Below are positions 5,303 to 5,493 of a stretch of 5,493 bases of DNA, one piece after another. Positions within the stretch are counted from its first letter, which is position 1; the number at the start of each line of letters is the position of its first letter. Below the pieces are notes generated by a model. That model saw only the letters and a list, made by a program, of their open reading frames with translations, was not told where the DNA came from and ran no database searches. A program made the translations under genes and the position numbers. Source of the DNA: CAZKYP01 sp964556885 (GTDB lineage Bacteria > Planctomycetota > Phycisphaerae > Sedimentisphaerales > Anaerobacaceae); contig CAZKYP010000219.1 in assembly GCA_964556885.1 (NCBI GenBank), positions 1 to 5,493 of the forward strand. Reading direction: 5' to 3'.

Positions 5303-5381
5303 CATTAGTGACGACGTCTTATATATATGAAAGCAAAGTATTTTAAATCGTTACGGATATGAACAATAAGGCAATCATATT

Positions 5382-5493
5382 ATGGATTCGCAAGACATCG
5401 TAAAAATTGGTCAGAGAGCAAAGAGTGAGACCGAGACTTTTATAAATCGTCACCTCGACGACCGCGCAAAAGGCTGGCCGAAAATCTCTCTGT
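5382..5493 (+). CDS. N-terminal 37 residues of an unrecognised protein (cut by window edge)
   Basis: The frame stays open from ATG 5382 to the right edge. It begins MDSQDIVKIGQRAKSETETF and is hydrophilic with many charged residues. There is no signal peptide or membrane segment, so a cytoplasmic protein is likely. An in-frame TAA lies just upstream, which makes this the first possible start. AAGG about 10 bases before it is a modest ribosome binding site. I do not recognise the family from this fragment. It is transcribed away from the Cys-rich gene, so the two share the divergent intergenic region. Confidence 0.6.
   Translation, partial: MDSQDIVKIGQRAKSETETFINRHLDDRAKGWPKISL

Larger units (their letters stand above)
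4949..5381. other. Divergent intergenic region without a supported gene
   Basis: This A+T-rich stretch separates the minus-strand Cys-rich gene from the plus-strand gene at the right edge. It holds promoter-like sequences for both directions and several short inverted repeats. Two small ones lie in the leader of the Cys-rich gene: ACTG-TTT-CAGT (4968-4978), and GGTG / CACC arms at 4985-4988 and 5002-5005, with an inner CGA / TCG pairing. I see no tRNA, known riboswitch or coding frame longer than about 15 codons with a ribosome binding site. Confidence 0.6.

Noticed and set aside
5327..5403. Two chained tiny ORFs (MKAKYFKSLRI, then MNNKAIILWIRKTS) overlapping by ATGA
   Set aside because: Both are very short, lack good ribosome binding sites, and the second overlaps the start of the longer frame at 5382; chance in A+T-rich DNA is more likely.

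Overview
The window carries a bacterial housekeeping block on the minus strand. Read in the direction of transcription, from high to low coordinates, it holds a tiny cysteine-rich desulforedoxin-like gene (4935-4777), dnaG primase (4434-2641), rpoD housekeeping sigma factor (2495-702), a clear intrinsic terminator (671-645) and the first 178 codons of gltX, glutamyl-tRNA synthetase, which runs off the left edge. The start of one plus-strand gene of unknown function (5382 onward) enters at the right edge.

The RpoD sequence, with its long region between 1.2 and 2.1 and the segment around residues 272-285 (EELSLRTSRIQPL), resembles sigma factors of Planctomycetota as I remember them. The iron-sulfur-type cysteine protein suggests an anaerobic or sulfide-exposed lifestyle. 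An anaerobic planctomycete such as one of the Phycisphaerae is my best guess, but this rests on memory and not on a search. The dnaG-rpoD pair is the core of the classical macromolecular synthesis operon. Its usual upstream partner rpsU is absent here.

Region by region: 1-535 is gltX, with an in-frame palindromic repeat-type insertion in the catalytic domain. 536-701 holds the gltX promoter and the rpoD terminator. 702-2495 is rpoD with a GTG start. 2496-2640 holds a likely rpoD promoter. 2641-4434 is dnaG, with a perfect 14-bp palindrome in its linker. 4435-4776 is an information-rich dnaG leader, with a near-consensus promoter, a palindromic operator-like cluster just upstream of it, three hairpins and an 11-codon leader ORF with a strong ribosome binding site. 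4777-4935 is the Cys-rich gene. 4936-5381 is an A+T-rich intergenic region with several inverted repeats, including a C-tract/G-tract operator-like element on the Cys gene promoter.

The genes fit a growth-related module: primase for replication, the main sigma factor for transcription and GltX for translation. The least ordinary parts are the regulatory DNA around dnaG, the repeat-derived peptide inside GltX and the metal- or sulfide-type protein with its operator-like site. I do not see a defence system, CRISPR array, transposase or RNA gene.
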